NCBI GenBank assembly: GCA_964541615.1
Contig: CAZIRA010000008.1
Coordinates: 1 to 44,317, forward strand
Length of the DNA stretch: 44,317 bases
Source of the DNA: UPXZ01 sp964541615
GTDB taxonomy: Bacteria; Bacteroidota; Bacteroidia; Bacteroidales; Paludibacteraceae
Direction: 5' to 3'
The notes under the pieces were generated by a model. It worked only from the letters and a program-made list of their open reading frames with translations, was not told the DNA's origin and made no database searches. A program made the translations under genes and the position numbers. Shown here piece after piece: positions 8,224 to 16,911 of the stretch. How positions within the stretch are numbered: the stretch's first letter is position 1; each line of letters starts with the position of its first letter.

Positions 8224-10680
8224 ATGAAACACTTTTTGCACATACTTGCTTTGTTTGTTCTGATTTCTTTTGGACAAGTAGAAAGCCAAAATAACTTTTG
8301 TCAAATCAACATCCCGACAACAACAAAAATTTCCAATTCCAATATTTTCAAATTAGGAGCAAATACAAACCCTGCCGGAGATATTATTGAAGTCGGCTCA
8401 AACAGCATGATTCTTAATGGAAAACCGATAACCCCCGTCATGGGAGAAATCCATTTTTCGCGCGTTAAAGAATCGGAGTGGAAAAAAGAATTGCTGAAAA
8501 TGCGTGCCGGAGGACTGACCATTGTTGCAACCTATGTTTTTTGGATTCATCATGAAGAAATTGAGAACGAATTTGACTGGAGCGGGCAGCGTGATTTGCG
8601 TAAGTTTATACAAACGTGCAAAGAGCTTGATTTTCCGCTAGTACTTAGAATAGGCCCCTGGTGCCACGGCGAAGTGCGCGACGGCGGATTTCCGGAATGG
8701 CTTGTCAGCAGCGGAATCAGATTGCGAGATGACAATCCTGCTTATCTTGAACATGTAAAAAAATGGTACTCACAGGTTTTCAAAAAAGCCGAAGGAATGC
8801 TTTGGAAAGATGGCGGCCCTGTCATAGGTATACAGCTTGACAACGAATATCGAGGCAGAGGAACGCACCTGATGACGCTGAAAAATATCGCTCTAGAACT
8901 GGGTTTCGATGTGCCGATTTACACACGCACAGGCTGGCCAAAATTAGCTACTCCCGTTCCTTACGGTGAAATAATTCCGCTTTACGGAGACTACGTGGAT
9001 GGATTTTGGGACAGAAATTTGACCGATATGCCCGGCGATTACAAGAAAGCGTTTCAGTTCCGTTCCTTTAGAAATTCTACCGTAATTGCCACCGAACAGT
9101 TGCCGAAACAAGACGACAAAGACAATCCAAACGATCTCGGCTATCCGTTTTTCACCTGTGAGCTGGGCGGCGGCATGATGACCAGCTACCACCGCAGAAT
9201 CAACATTCACCCTCAGGATATTTACTCGCTGGCATTGATAAAAGTGGGTTCGGGAAGCAATCTGCCCGGATACTACATGTATCACGGAGGCAACAATCCG
9301 GATGGAAAGCTCACTACGCTCAGCGAAAATCAAGGAACAAGTTTTACGAATCACAATGACCTGCCTGTGGAAACCTACGATTTCCAGGCGCCTCTCGGTG
9401 AGTTTGGTCAAATCAATCCGCATTACCATATGTTGAGGAAGCTGCATTTGTTTTTGCAGGATTTTGGTGAAGAACTGGCTCTAATGAGTCCGCATTTTCC
9501 GGAAGATGGTGAAATGAACCCGGAAAATGATTCAAAGGTGCGTTGGTCAGTCAGAAGCAACGGCAAAAGCGGCTATGTTTTTGTCAATAATTACGAGCGG
9601 ATGAAAACGCTGTCAGCTAAGCCGGATACAAAATTCCAATTAAATCTTCCGGATGAAAGAATTGAATTTCCAACAACGCCTATTACTATTCCGAGTGGCA
9701 AAAGTTTCTATTTCCCTTTCAACCTGAGTTTAAATGGTGTATTGTTACATTATGCAACTGCGCAACCTATCTCTATAATTGAGGAATCGGGAGTTTCAAC
9801 CTATGTTTTTTCTCAGATAGATGGCATCCCAGCTGAATTTGTTTTTGATAAAAATGTTGTTGTTGAAAGCATAAGTGGGAATAGTAAAATGGTTGGTAAT
9901 CAGATAGTATTAGATGAATTATCAACAGGAACATCTCCTGTAATTCAATTGAAAAACGCCGGAAACATGCAGATCAATATCGTACTGTTGGATGAAAGAA
10001 CTTCACTGAACCTCTGGAAGGGCGAATTTAACGGGAAACAACGTTTATTTTTGACAAACAATGGACTGACCATTGAAAAAAATAAAATAGAATTAGAAGG
10101 TTCAGAGTGGAAGTTTGAAGTTTCTGTTTTTCCGTCACCAAAATTGGTGAAATTCAACGGAAGAAACGTAAGATCTACCTCCAACGGTATTTTCACAAGA
10201 TACAAAGTTCAAAAATCAAAAAACAAATCTATCAAGGTCGGTTTTTCCAAAATAAAAAACGTTGAACAGCCACTTAGAACTATTTCATTGGGTAGCCGTG
10301 GAGTGGCAGCAATGCCGAATGACGAAGATTTTAACAAAGCCTCTGTTTGGAAAATTACACTGCCAAAAAATCCTGATAATCTGCGAAATATTACGCTTCG
10401 TTTTGCGTATAAAGGTGATGTTGCAAGGTTTTATTCCGGCGAAAAACTGCTTACCGATAATTTCTATAATGGGAAACCGTTTGATGTGAATCTGAAGTAT
10501 TTTGCTGATGAAATTTCAGGAAGGGAACTGGCATTGAAAATTTTACCTTTGCCCAAAAATGATCTGATTTATTTTCAGAAAGAGGCCGGAGTAAGTTATG
10601 AAAATGGTGATTTTTTGATTGAAGAGCCAACAGTCAGCGTTCTTGAAAATAGTACGGTGGAATTGGTTGGAATGGAATAA
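8224..10680 (+). CDS. Beta-galactosidase-like enzyme, family GH35
   Basis: The product is 818 residues with a signal peptide ending near ESQNN (~20). The GH35 TIM barrel runs from ~60 to ~420. The acid/base candidate is E208 in QLDNEY and the nucleophile candidate is E313 in FTCELGG. IGPWCHGEVRDGGFPEW and YMYHGGNNP are further family signatures. Residues ~440-818 form the beta-rich C-terminal domains usual in GH35. The likely reaction is release of terminal beta-galactose from pectic galactan or arabinogalactan side chains. The exact linkage cannot be read from sequence. It follows the PL11 gene by four bases. Confidence 0.9.
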   Translation: MKHFLHILALFVLISFGQVESQNNFCQINIPTTTKISNSNIFKLGANTNPAGDIIEVGSNSMILNGKPITPVMGEIHFSRVKESEWKKELLKMRAGGLTIVATYVFWIHHEEIENEFDWSGQRDLRKFIQTCKELDFPLVLRIGPWCHGEVRDGGFPEWLVSSGIRLRDDNPAYLEHVKKWYSQVFKKAEGMLWKDGGPVIGIQLDNEYRGRGTHLMTLKNIALELGFDVPIYTRTGWPKLATPVPYGEIIPLYGDYVDGFWDRNLTDMPGDYKKAFQFRSFRNSTVIATEQLPKQDDKDNPNDLGYPFFTCELGGGMMTSYHRRINIHPQDIYSLALIKVGSGSNLPGYYMYHGGNNPDGKLTTLSENQGTSFTNHNDLPVETYDFQAPLGEFGQINPHYHMLRKLHLFLQDFGEELALMSPHFPEDGEMNPENDSKVRWSVRSNGKSGYVFVNNYERMKTLSAKPDTKFQLNLPDERIEFPTTPITIPSGKSFYFPFNLSLNGVLLHYATAQPISIIEESGVSTYVFSQIDGIPAEFVFDKNVVVESISGNSKMVGNQIVLDELSTGTSPVIQLKNAGNMQINIVLLDERTSLNLWKGEFNGKQRLFLTNNGLTIEKNKIELEGSEWKFEVSVFPSPKLVKFNGRNVRSTSNGIFTRYKVQKSKNKSIKVGFSKIKNVEQPLRTISLGSRGVAAMPNDEDFNKASVWKITLPKNPDNLRNITLRFAYKGDVARFYSGEKLLTDNFYNGKPFDVNLKYFADEISGRELALKILPLPKNDLIYFQKEAGVSYENGDFLIEEPTVSVLENSTVELVGME

Positions 10681-10741
10681 TATTTATCTGAATTTGGATT
10701 GACAGCTAAATAGTTTAAGGACACATGAAACATCCATGCCA

Positions 10742-10807
10742 ATCCGTCAACTGACGGATGACACACAAGGGAAAAATTGCAGGGCGTGTTCTCCCGATAA
10801 ATCGGGA
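10742..10807. repeat. Pair of REP-like palindromes
   Basis: Two perfect hairpins lie in the 258-base spacer. ATCCGTCA pairs with TGACGGAT (10742-10759), and TCCCGAT pairs with ATCGGGA around an AA (10792-10807). Neither has a T-run. They look like dispersed intergenic palindromes rather than terminators. A related TCCCGATAAAATCGG occurs near 5834. Confidence 0.5.
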
Positions 10808-10847
10808 CAAGCTATCTGACCTTAGTGTTAAAATTAAATTATAAACA

Positions 10848-10938
10848 CATGAAACGAGCATGAACGCAAGCATTCGCCAATTCAGATGAAAATTGATATG
10901 CGAGTTACATGCGACAACTAAAAAACAAATTATTAACG
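10848..10938 (+). promoter_or_regulatory. Duplicated structured leader element, copy A
   Basis: This copy matches 28345-28437 closely. CATGAAACGAGCAT (10848-10861) can pair with ATGCGAGTTACATG (10898-10911), leaving one mismatch and a symmetric tandem G-A pair of the CGAG/CGAG type. A second short hairpin (10862-10875, GAAC...ATTC) follows the first arm directly. The last part, GACAACTAAAAAACAAATTATT, leads straight to the start codon at 10939. Its position, spacing and orientation relative to the start codon agree with copy B. It may be a cis-acting RNA or a transposable repeat used as a leader. Confidence 0.55.
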
Positions 10939-12879
10939 ATGAAAAAGACACTTTTGTTATCGATAATATTAATGTGTTTGGGAATGCCTGTTGCATTGGG
11001 CACTGATGAATACAAATTGGTTTGGAGCGACGAATTTAATATTGACGGAGCTCCTAATCCCGAATTTTGGAGTTTTGAAAGGGGATTTGTACGAAACAAC
11101 GAGCTTCAATGGTATCAGGAAGAAAATGCCGCCTGCAAAAACGACGTGCTTGTAATCGAAGCAAGAAAGGAGAAAAAACCAAATCCGATCTACTCGAAAG
11201 ACAGGAATAATTGGCGTCAAAACCGGGAGTTTATCGAATTTACTTCCTCATCTATCAAAACCATCGGAAAAAAGGAATTTCAGTACGGAAGGTTCGAAAT
11301 AAAAGCTAAAATACCGCTCGAAAGTGGTGCCTGGCCTGCAATCTGGACACTGGGCACTTCCATGGAGTGGCCTTCGTGTGGTGAGATTGACATCATGGAG
11401 TATTACCGAATCAACAATGTGCCACATATTCTTGCTAATGCGGCGTGTGGCACCGAAACACGATACAACGCCAAATGGAATTCAAAAGCTGTCCCGTTTT
11501 CCCGTTTCACTGCAAAAGATAAAAATTGGGGTGAAAAATTCCATATCTGGAGAATGGAATGGGACGAAAACAGCATCAAACTTTACCTGGACGATGAACT
11601 TCTCAATGAAATTCCGCTTTCGGAAACAATCAACGGAAGTCTCGGGGATTTTTCCAATCCGTTCAAGCAGCCTCACTATCTTTTGCTGAATCTCGCTATC
11701 GGCGGTCAGCACGGCGGCGAGCCAGATTTAAGTGCATTTCCGATGAAGTACGAAATTGATTATGTCAGAGTTTATCAAACACAGCAGCAGATCGATAATC
11801 AAAAGCAGTCGTATGTCCAAAAATCATTCAAACCCGGGAAAATCTGGCCGGACAACGAAGGAATCCACATCAATGCTCACGGCGGAGGATTATTGTATGA
11901 CAATGGAAAATATTACTGGTATGGCGAACATAAAGGAGAAAGATCAAATGCGGCGCATGTAGGAGTTACGTGCTATTCCTCCACCGATTTGATGAACTGG
12001 ACAAAAGAAGGAGTTGCGCTGGCAGTTTCTGAAGATGAAAAAAACGATATAGTAAACGGAAGCGTCATTGAACGTCCGAAAGTAATTTATAATCCCAAAA
12101 CCGGGAAATACGTTATGTGGTTTCACCTCGAACTGAAAGGACAAGGTTATGCAGCTGCAAGAGCGGGCGTTGCAGTCAGTGATAAAGTGACTGGACCATA
12201 CACTTTTATTAAATCCGGCAGAGTAAATTCTGGAAAACTTCCGTTTGATATGCCCGAAAGTTTTCAGAAATTGACTTTCAAAAAAGAAGATACCGAAAAA
12301 TGGTGGACGCCCACTTGGAGAAAAGCAGTTGAAAACGGATATTTGATCCAACGGGATTTAAAAACCGGTCAGATGTCAAGAGACATGACTCTTTACGTGG
12401 ACGACGACGGAAAAGCGTATCACATTTATTCTTCGGAAGAAAATCTGACCCTGCACATAGCAGAGCTTACGGATGATTTTATTTCTCATACCGGAAAATA
12501 TGTCCGTGTAGCTCCGGGAGGACACAACGAAGCACCGGCAATTTTTAAACGTAAAGGGATTTACTGGATGATCACTTCCGGCTGTACGGGGTGGGACCCG
12601 AACGAAGCGAGGATGTTTTCCTCGAACTCCATCTGGGGACCCTGGAAACAGCACGGAAATCCATGTCGTGGCGAAAAATCCGAAATTACGTTTGGTGGAC
12701 AGAGCACGTTTATTCAGAAAATCCACGGAAAAGAAGATGCGTACCTTTTCATGGCAGATATGTGGCACCCAAGACGTCCGATTGACGGCCGGTATCTGTG
12801 GCTCCCCATTAAGTTTGAAAATGATGTGCCTTATCTGGAATGGATGGATGAGTGGAATTTAGATGTTTTTAGAAAATAA
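10939..12879 (+). CDS. GH16-GH43 fusion, galactan-degrading candidate
   Basis: The product is 646 residues. The ATG at 10909 lies inside the duplicated leader. In the other leader copy the matching ATG is followed at once by a stop, so 10939 is the better start and gives a clean signal peptide. Residues ~24-280 are a GH16 domain with the motif GEIDIME: nucleophile E149, D151, acid/base E154. Residues ~300-646 form a five-bladed propeller of GH43 subfamily 24 (or 34) type: NAHGGGLLYDNGKYYWYGE, E378 in IERPKV, E531 in HNEAPAIF and Q588 in GGQSTF. That Glu/Glu/Gln set, without the usual Asp base, is known for exo-beta-1,3-galactanases. The fusion suggests endo plus exo attack on beta-1,3-galactan of arabinogalactan. 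GH16 specificity is inferred. Confidence 0.88.
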   Translation: MKKTLLLSIILMCLGMPVALGTDEYKLVWSDEFNIDGAPNPEFWSFERGFVRNNELQWYQEENAACKNDVLVIEARKEKKPNPIYSKDRNNWRQNREFIEFTSSSIKTIGKKEFQYGRFEIKAKIPLESGAWPAIWTLGTSMEWPSCGEIDIMEYYRINNVPHILANAACGTETRYNAKWNSKAVPFSRFTAKDKNWGEKFHIWRMEWDENSIKLYLDDELLNEIPLSETINGSLGDFSNPFKQPHYLLLNLAIGGQHGGEPDLSAFPMKYEIDYVRVYQTQQQIDNQKQSYVQKSFKPGKIWPDNEGIHINAHGGGLLYDNGKYYWYGEHKGERSNAAHVGVTCYSSTDLMNWTKEGVALAVSEDEKNDIVNGSVIERPKVIYNPKTGKYVMWFHLELKGQGYAAARAGVAVSDKVTGPYTFIKSGRVNSGKLPFDMPESFQKLTFKKEDTEKWWTPTWRKAVENGYLIQRDLKTGQMSRDMTLYVDDDGKAYHIYSSEENLTLHIAELTDDFISHTGKYVRVAPGGHNEAPAIFKRKGIYWMITSGCTGWDPNEARMFSSNSIWGPWKQHGNPCRGEKSEITFGGQSTFIQKIHGKEDAYLFMADMWHPRRPIDGRYLWLPIKFENDVPYLEWMDEWNLDVFRK

Positions 12880-12883
12880 TTAT

Positions 12884-14269
12884 ATGAAGGTTTTGAAAGT
12901 ACTCTGTTCTGTATTTTTGTTAAGCATGCTTGTTGTTCATGCTAAAAGCGAAGACCATTTAATCGTAAACGGTATTCCCTGGTTTGACAACAATGGAAAT
13001 ATTGTCAATGCACATGGAGCTTGCATTGTAGAGGAAAGTGGAAAATACTATCTTTTTGGAGAATGGAAATCGGATGAAACCAATGCATTTCCGGGTTTCA
13101 GCTGCTATTCGTCGGATGATTTGGTAAACTGGAAATTTGAAAATGTAGTGCTTCGTGTTCAAAAAGACGGAATTCTTGGTCCGAATCGGGTAGGAGAACG
13201 GGTAAAAGTGATGAAATGCCCTTCGACAGGCGAATATGTGATGTATATGCATGCTGATGATATGGGTTATAAAGATCCGCACATTGGGTATGCAACGAGT
13301 AAAACCATAGCCGGGGATTACGAATTTCAAGGACCTCTTTTGCATGAAGGAAAACCGATTCGCCGTTGGGATATGGGCACATTTCAGGATTCTGATGGAA
13401 CGGGTTATCTGCTTATTCATCATGGAATTATCTATCGTTTGAGTCAAGATTATCATTCGGCAGAAGAAAGAATTCTCAATGGTTTACCAAAATCGGGAGA
13501 ATCACCCGCCATGTTTAAGAAAAACGGGATTTATTTCATGCTTTTTTCGGGCCTGACAAGTTGGGAGAAAAACGATAATTTCTACTTCACTTCGCCAAAA
13601 ATCGAAGGACCCTGGACTCGTCAGGGACTTTTTGCGCCAGAAGGAAGTCTAACGCATTATTCTCAGACAACATTTGTGCAGCCGTTAATTCGTGGAAATG
13701 ACACGATTCCGATGTACATGGGCGATCGCTGGTCTTTCCCGCACCAGGCTTCAGCAGCTACTTACGTGTGGTTGCCGATAATGGTGGAAGGAGAAAAAAT
13801 TTCAATTCCAGAGTATTGGAATGCCTGGAATCCGAAAACGATGCAAGAAGAAAATCTGCTAAAAGATTGGAAAAGTATCAGATTCAATAAACTGAAATTT
13901 GCCAATAAATTGACCTGGGATGTATCAAACGAAGGTATTTCATCCAAAGAAAAAGGCTCATCATTTCTGCTGAATTTTAAAGGGAAAAAAATCGCGCTCT
14001 CAGGAGAAGCCAATGATCAAGGCGGTTATGCGAGGATAACCATTTCCGATAAAAAAGGAAAAGTGGCAACATTCTCATTAGTTGACTTTTACAGTAAAGT
14101 TCTGAATAAAGGAATTCGATATGTCAGCCCGAATCTCCCAAATGGAACATATACGCTCAAAGTGGAAGCTACCGGAATAGTCCCTGCCTGGACAGATAAG
14201 TCAAAAGCTCGCTTTGGAAGTTTTGATTCGTATGTAAACATCGAAAAAATTGTAGTTTTGAAAAAATAA
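12884..14269 (+). CDS. GH43 family exo-beta-1,3-galactanase-like enzyme
   Basis: The product is 461 residues. The start at 12884, four bases after the preceding stop, gives the signal peptide; the in-frame ATG at 12863 would overlap the upstream gene and add seven residues. The propeller resembles the C-terminal half of the preceding fusion: VNAHGACIVEESGKYYLFGE, GERVKVM, GESPAMF, YSQTTF and MYMGDRW. As in GH43_24 enzymes, the conserved residues are Glu, Glu and Gln rather than an Asp base. Residues ~330-461 form a beta-sandwich-like module (GGYARITI, SPNLPNGTYTLKVEATG) that may bind carbohydrate. It is probably translationally coupled to the fusion gene and acts on the same galactan. GH43 subfamily 34 is an alternative. 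Confidence 0.83.
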   Translation: MKVLKVLCSVFLLSMLVVHAKSEDHLIVNGIPWFDNNGNIVNAHGACIVEESGKYYLFGEWKSDETNAFPGFSCYSSDDLVNWKFENVVLRVQKDGILGPNRVGERVKVMKCPSTGEYVMYMHADDMGYKDPHIGYATSKTIAGDYEFQGPLLHEGKPIRRWDMGTFQDSDGTGYLLIHHGIIYRLSQDYHSAEERILNGLPKSGESPAMFKKNGIYFMLFSGLTSWEKNDNFYFTSPKIEGPWTRQGLFAPEGSLTHYSQTTFVQPLIRGNDTIPMYMGDRWSFPHQASAATYVWLPIMVEGEKISIPEYWNAWNPKTMQEENLLKDWKSIRFNKLKFANKLTWDVSNEGISSKEKGSSFLLNFKGKKIALSGEANDQGGYARITISDKKGKVATFSLVDFYSKVLNKGIRYVSPNLPNGTYTLKVEATGIVPAWTDKSKARFGSFDSYVNIEKIVVLKK

Positions 14270-14289
14270 TTATTACCAAAAAAATAGCT

Positions 14290-15612
14290 ATGAGAACATT
14301 AAAGCAGACAGTATTATTGTTATTCGCATTTTTATTCAGCGTGAATGGAAATGCGGCAGATTTATTCCCTGACGGTACGCCCATTCCGGATTGGTTCCGA
14401 CAGACAGAAATTGTAAATTACAAAACGCTGGGAAATCAATACATTGTCACCAAGCACGGAGTTAAGAAAAACAGCATCGAATTACAGACCAAGCAGTTGC
14501 AAGCCGTAATTGACAAAGCGGCAAATGAAGGCGGCGGTGTAATTATTGTCCCAAAAGGAGTTTTTCATACCAGCGCACTCTTCTTCAAACCTAAAACGCA
14601 TCTTTTCCTGGAAAAAGGAGCAGTCTTGAAAGGAAGTGACGATATCAGTGACTTTCCGGTGATGGAAACCCGAATAGAAGGAGAAACCTGTAAATATTTC
14701 CCTGCATTAATCAACGCCGACCGCGTAGATGGTTTTACCATTTCCGGAAGTGGAACAATCGATGGAAACGGCCTCCGTTTTTGGAAAGCATTCTGGCTCA
14801 GGCGTTCGTGGAATCCGAAGTGCACTAACAAGGACGAGATGCGCCCGCGCCTTATCTACATTTCCAATAGCAACGATGTACAGCTTTCAGGCGTTACGCT
14901 GAAAGATTCACCGTTCTGGACATCGCACTACTACAAATGCAATAACCTGAAACTTCTGAATTTGACCATTATTTCTCCGAAAGAACCCGTAAAATCTCCA
15001 AGTACCGATGCCATTGACATTGATGTTTGCAAAAATGTATTGGTGAAAAACTGCTACATGTCGGTAAATGACGACGCCATTGCTTTGAAGGGTGGAAAAG
15101 GACCGGTTTCTGATAAAGATCCAAACAACGGCGGCAACTATAACATTGTGATTGAGGACAATACGTACGGATTCTGCCACAGTGCACTGACGTGCGGAAG
15201 CGAATCTATACACAACCGCAATATTATTTTCAGAAACAGCAAAGTGGATGGTGCAAACATCATTCTTCACCTGAAAATGCGTCCCGATACACCGCAAAAT
15301 TACGAGTTCATCACGGTAGAAAACATTCAGGGGAATGCCGGAAAATTCATTTCTATCCGTCCCTGGACACAGTTTTTTGATCTGAAAGGACAGGATACAC
15401 CTCCTGCATCCCGCTCTGCTAACGTAATTATGAGAAATATCGATGTGACCTGCAACACCTTCTTTGATGTCCAGGATTCGGACAAATACATTCTGTCCAA
15501 CTTCACATTCGAAAACTTGAAAGTAAAAACCGATAACCGACCCAAAATTGAAAAAGATTATTTTGAAAGTGTAACGGTGAAAAACGTAATGGTGAATGGA
15601 GTGGAGTTGTAG
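14290..15612 (+). CDS. Polygalacturonase-like hydrolase, family GH28 (variant motifs)
   Basis: The product is 440 residues with a signal peptide ending near NGNAAD (~23). It is a right-handed beta-helix of GH28 type. The expected catalytic set is present in altered surroundings: D240 in STDAID (usually NTDG-D), D261 and D262 in NDDAIALKGG (usually GDDCIAIKSG), H297 in FCHSALTCGSE (usually GHGxxIGSE) and LKMR in place of RIK. The family hydrolyses alpha-linked GalA. With PL11 and GH106 nearby, a likely role is exo-release of GalA from rhamnogalacturonan oligosaccharides. It begins 20 bases after the GH43 gene. Confidence 0.88.
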   Translation: MRTLKQTVLLLFAFLFSVNGNAADLFPDGTPIPDWFRQTEIVNYKTLGNQYIVTKHGVKKNSIELQTKQLQAVIDKAANEGGGVIIVPKGVFHTSALFFKPKTHLFLEKGAVLKGSDDISDFPVMETRIEGETCKYFPALINADRVDGFTISGSGTIDGNGLRFWKAFWLRRSWNPKCTNKDEMRPRLIYISNSNDVQLSGVTLKDSPFWTSHYYKCNNLKLLNLTIISPKEPVKSPSTDAIDIDVCKNVLVKNCYMSVNDDAIALKGGKGPVSDKDPNNGGNYNIVIEDNTYGFCHSALTCGSESIHNRNIIFRNSKVDGANIILHLKMRPDTPQNYEFITVENIQGNAGKFISIRPWTQFFDLKGQDTPPASRSANVIMRNIDVTCNTFFDVQDSDKYILSNFTFENLKVKTDNRPKIEKDYFESVTVKNVMVNGVEL

Positions 15613-15620
15613 TTAAATAG

Positions 15621-15662
15621 CCCCCTAATTCCCCTCCCGCGTTGCGGGATAAACGCCAGGGG
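15621..15662. repeat. Nested palindromic intergenic repeat
   Basis: An inner stem TCCCGC/GCGGGA (15635-15640 with 15644-15649) sits inside an outer CCCCT/AGGGG pair (15622-15626 with 15658-15662). It is GC-rich compared with its surroundings and lacks a T-run. It looks like a dispersed REP-type element in the 122-base spacer before the GH27 gene. Confidence 0.5.
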
Positions 15663-15734
15663 ACTTAAGAGTGATTAGCTGATTAGTTAAATAGTAAAGT
15701 AATTAAGAATGAGAAATCGTAAATCGTAAATAAA

Positions 15735-16898
15735 ATGAGTATTTCATTAAAAATAAAAACAGCTTTTCTTTCGGTACTTTTAATCTGTTCAGTGTCGTTG
15801 TCTGCTCAAAAGCCACCCATCATGGGCTGGAGCAGCTGGAACCATTTTCATATCCATATTGATGAAAAAATGATACGGGAACAGGCGGATGCAATGATAA
15901 ACTCAGGCATGTACGATGCCGGTTATCGTTTTATCAACATTGACGACGGTTACTTTGGCGGGCGCGATGCGGATGGAAATCTGCTGATTGATACCCGGAA
16001 ATTCCCCTCGGGAATGAGGGCGCTGACCGATTATATCCACAGCAAAAAACTGAAAGCCGGAATATATTCAGATGCGGGAAAAAATACCTGCGGATCGAAG
16101 TACGACAACGATCCCAACGGAATAGGTGTGGGCATGTACGGACACGTGGAGCAGGATTGCTACCTGTTTTTCAACGAATGGAAATTTGATTTTCTGAAAG
16201 TGGATTGGTGTGGCGGCAACTGGATGAACCTGGATGAAGAAACTGAATACACCAAAATCATTCGTACCGTAAAAGCTATAGATCCCGATATCGTGTTTAA
16301 TATCTGCCGGTGGCAATTTCCGGGTGAATGGGCGATAAAATTATCCGATTCCTGGCGGATATCGGGCGATATCAGGGAAAATTTCTCTTCTATCCTGGAA
16401 ATTATCGACCTGAATGCCGACCTTCATAAATATGCTTCGGCAGGCCACTACAACGATATGGATATGCTTCAGGTTGGTCGTGGAATGACATACGATGAGG
16501 ATAAAACTCATTTTTCGATGTGGTGCATGATGAATTCTCCGCTCCTGGCCGGAAACGATCTCCGGAATATGAGCAAGGAAACCATCGAGATTTTGACAAA
16601 CAAAGAACTCATTGCTCTGAATCAGGATGTAGGATTTAAACAGGCACAGCGTTATTCACGAGAAGGAAATGTGGAAATCTGGGTGAAAAAACTTGGTAAA
16701 AACGGTAAATCCATTGCTGTAGCACTTATGAATCGTGGTGGAAAGGAAGAAACCATCGATCTTACTCCCAATAAAATTGGTATGAGTGAAAAAAGCAGTC
16801 TACGCGATTTGTGGGAGCACAAAAACATCGGAAAACTTGGAAAGAGCCGTTCATTTACTATTCCAAAACACGGAATCGTGGTGCTGAAAGCGAAGTGA
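15735..16898 (+). CDS. Alpha-galactosidase-type enzyme, family GH27
   Basis: The product is 387 residues with a signal peptide ending near LSAQ (~24). The mature protein starts at once with the GH27 signature PPIMGWSSWNHF. NIDDGYF lies at ~68-74, the nucleophile candidate is D157 in FLKVDWCGG, and the acid/base candidate is D212 in SWRISGDI. NDMDMLQVG and MNSPLLAGNDLR are also typical. Length fits a single-domain GH27: TIM barrel plus a short C-terminal beta domain. The family removes terminal alpha-D-galactose or, in some members, beta-L-arabinopyranose. Both occur on pectic arabinogalactan, and sequence alone does not decide. Confidence 0.92.
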   Translation: MSISLKIKTAFLSVLLICSVSLSAQKPPIMGWSSWNHFHIHIDEKMIREQADAMINSGMYDAGYRFINIDDGYFGGRDADGNLLIDTRKFPSGMRALTDYIHSKKLKAGIYSDAGKNTCGSKYDNDPNGIGVGMYGHVEQDCYLFFNEWKFDFLKVDWCGGNWMNLDEETEYTKIIRTVKAIDPDIVFNICRWQFPGEWAIKLSDSWRISGDIRENFSSILEIIDLNADLHKYASAGHYNDMDMLQVGRGMTYDEDKTHFSMWCMMNSPLLAGNDLRNMSKETIEILTNKELIALNQDVGFKQAQRYSREGNVEIWVKKLGKNGKSIAVALMNRGGKEETIDLTPNKIGMSEKSSLRDLWEHKNIGKLGKSRSFTIPKHGIVVLKAK

Positions 16899-16911
16899 AA
16901 AAATATCCGTT

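Noticed and set aside
8944..9447. Minus-strand open frame of 167 codons inside the GH35 gene
   Set aside because: It lies entirely within a well-supported GH35 coding region, has no recognisable domain and is a shadow frame.
10909..10938. Upstream ATG as start of the GH16-GH43 gene
   Set aside because: The ATG lies within the duplicated leader. In the GH42 copy the corresponding ATG is followed by TGA, and the later ATG gives the proper signal peptide.
12959..13456. Minus-strand open frame of 165 codons inside the GH43 gene
   Set aside because: It is opposite a clearly real GH43 enzyme and its composition is that of a shadow frame.
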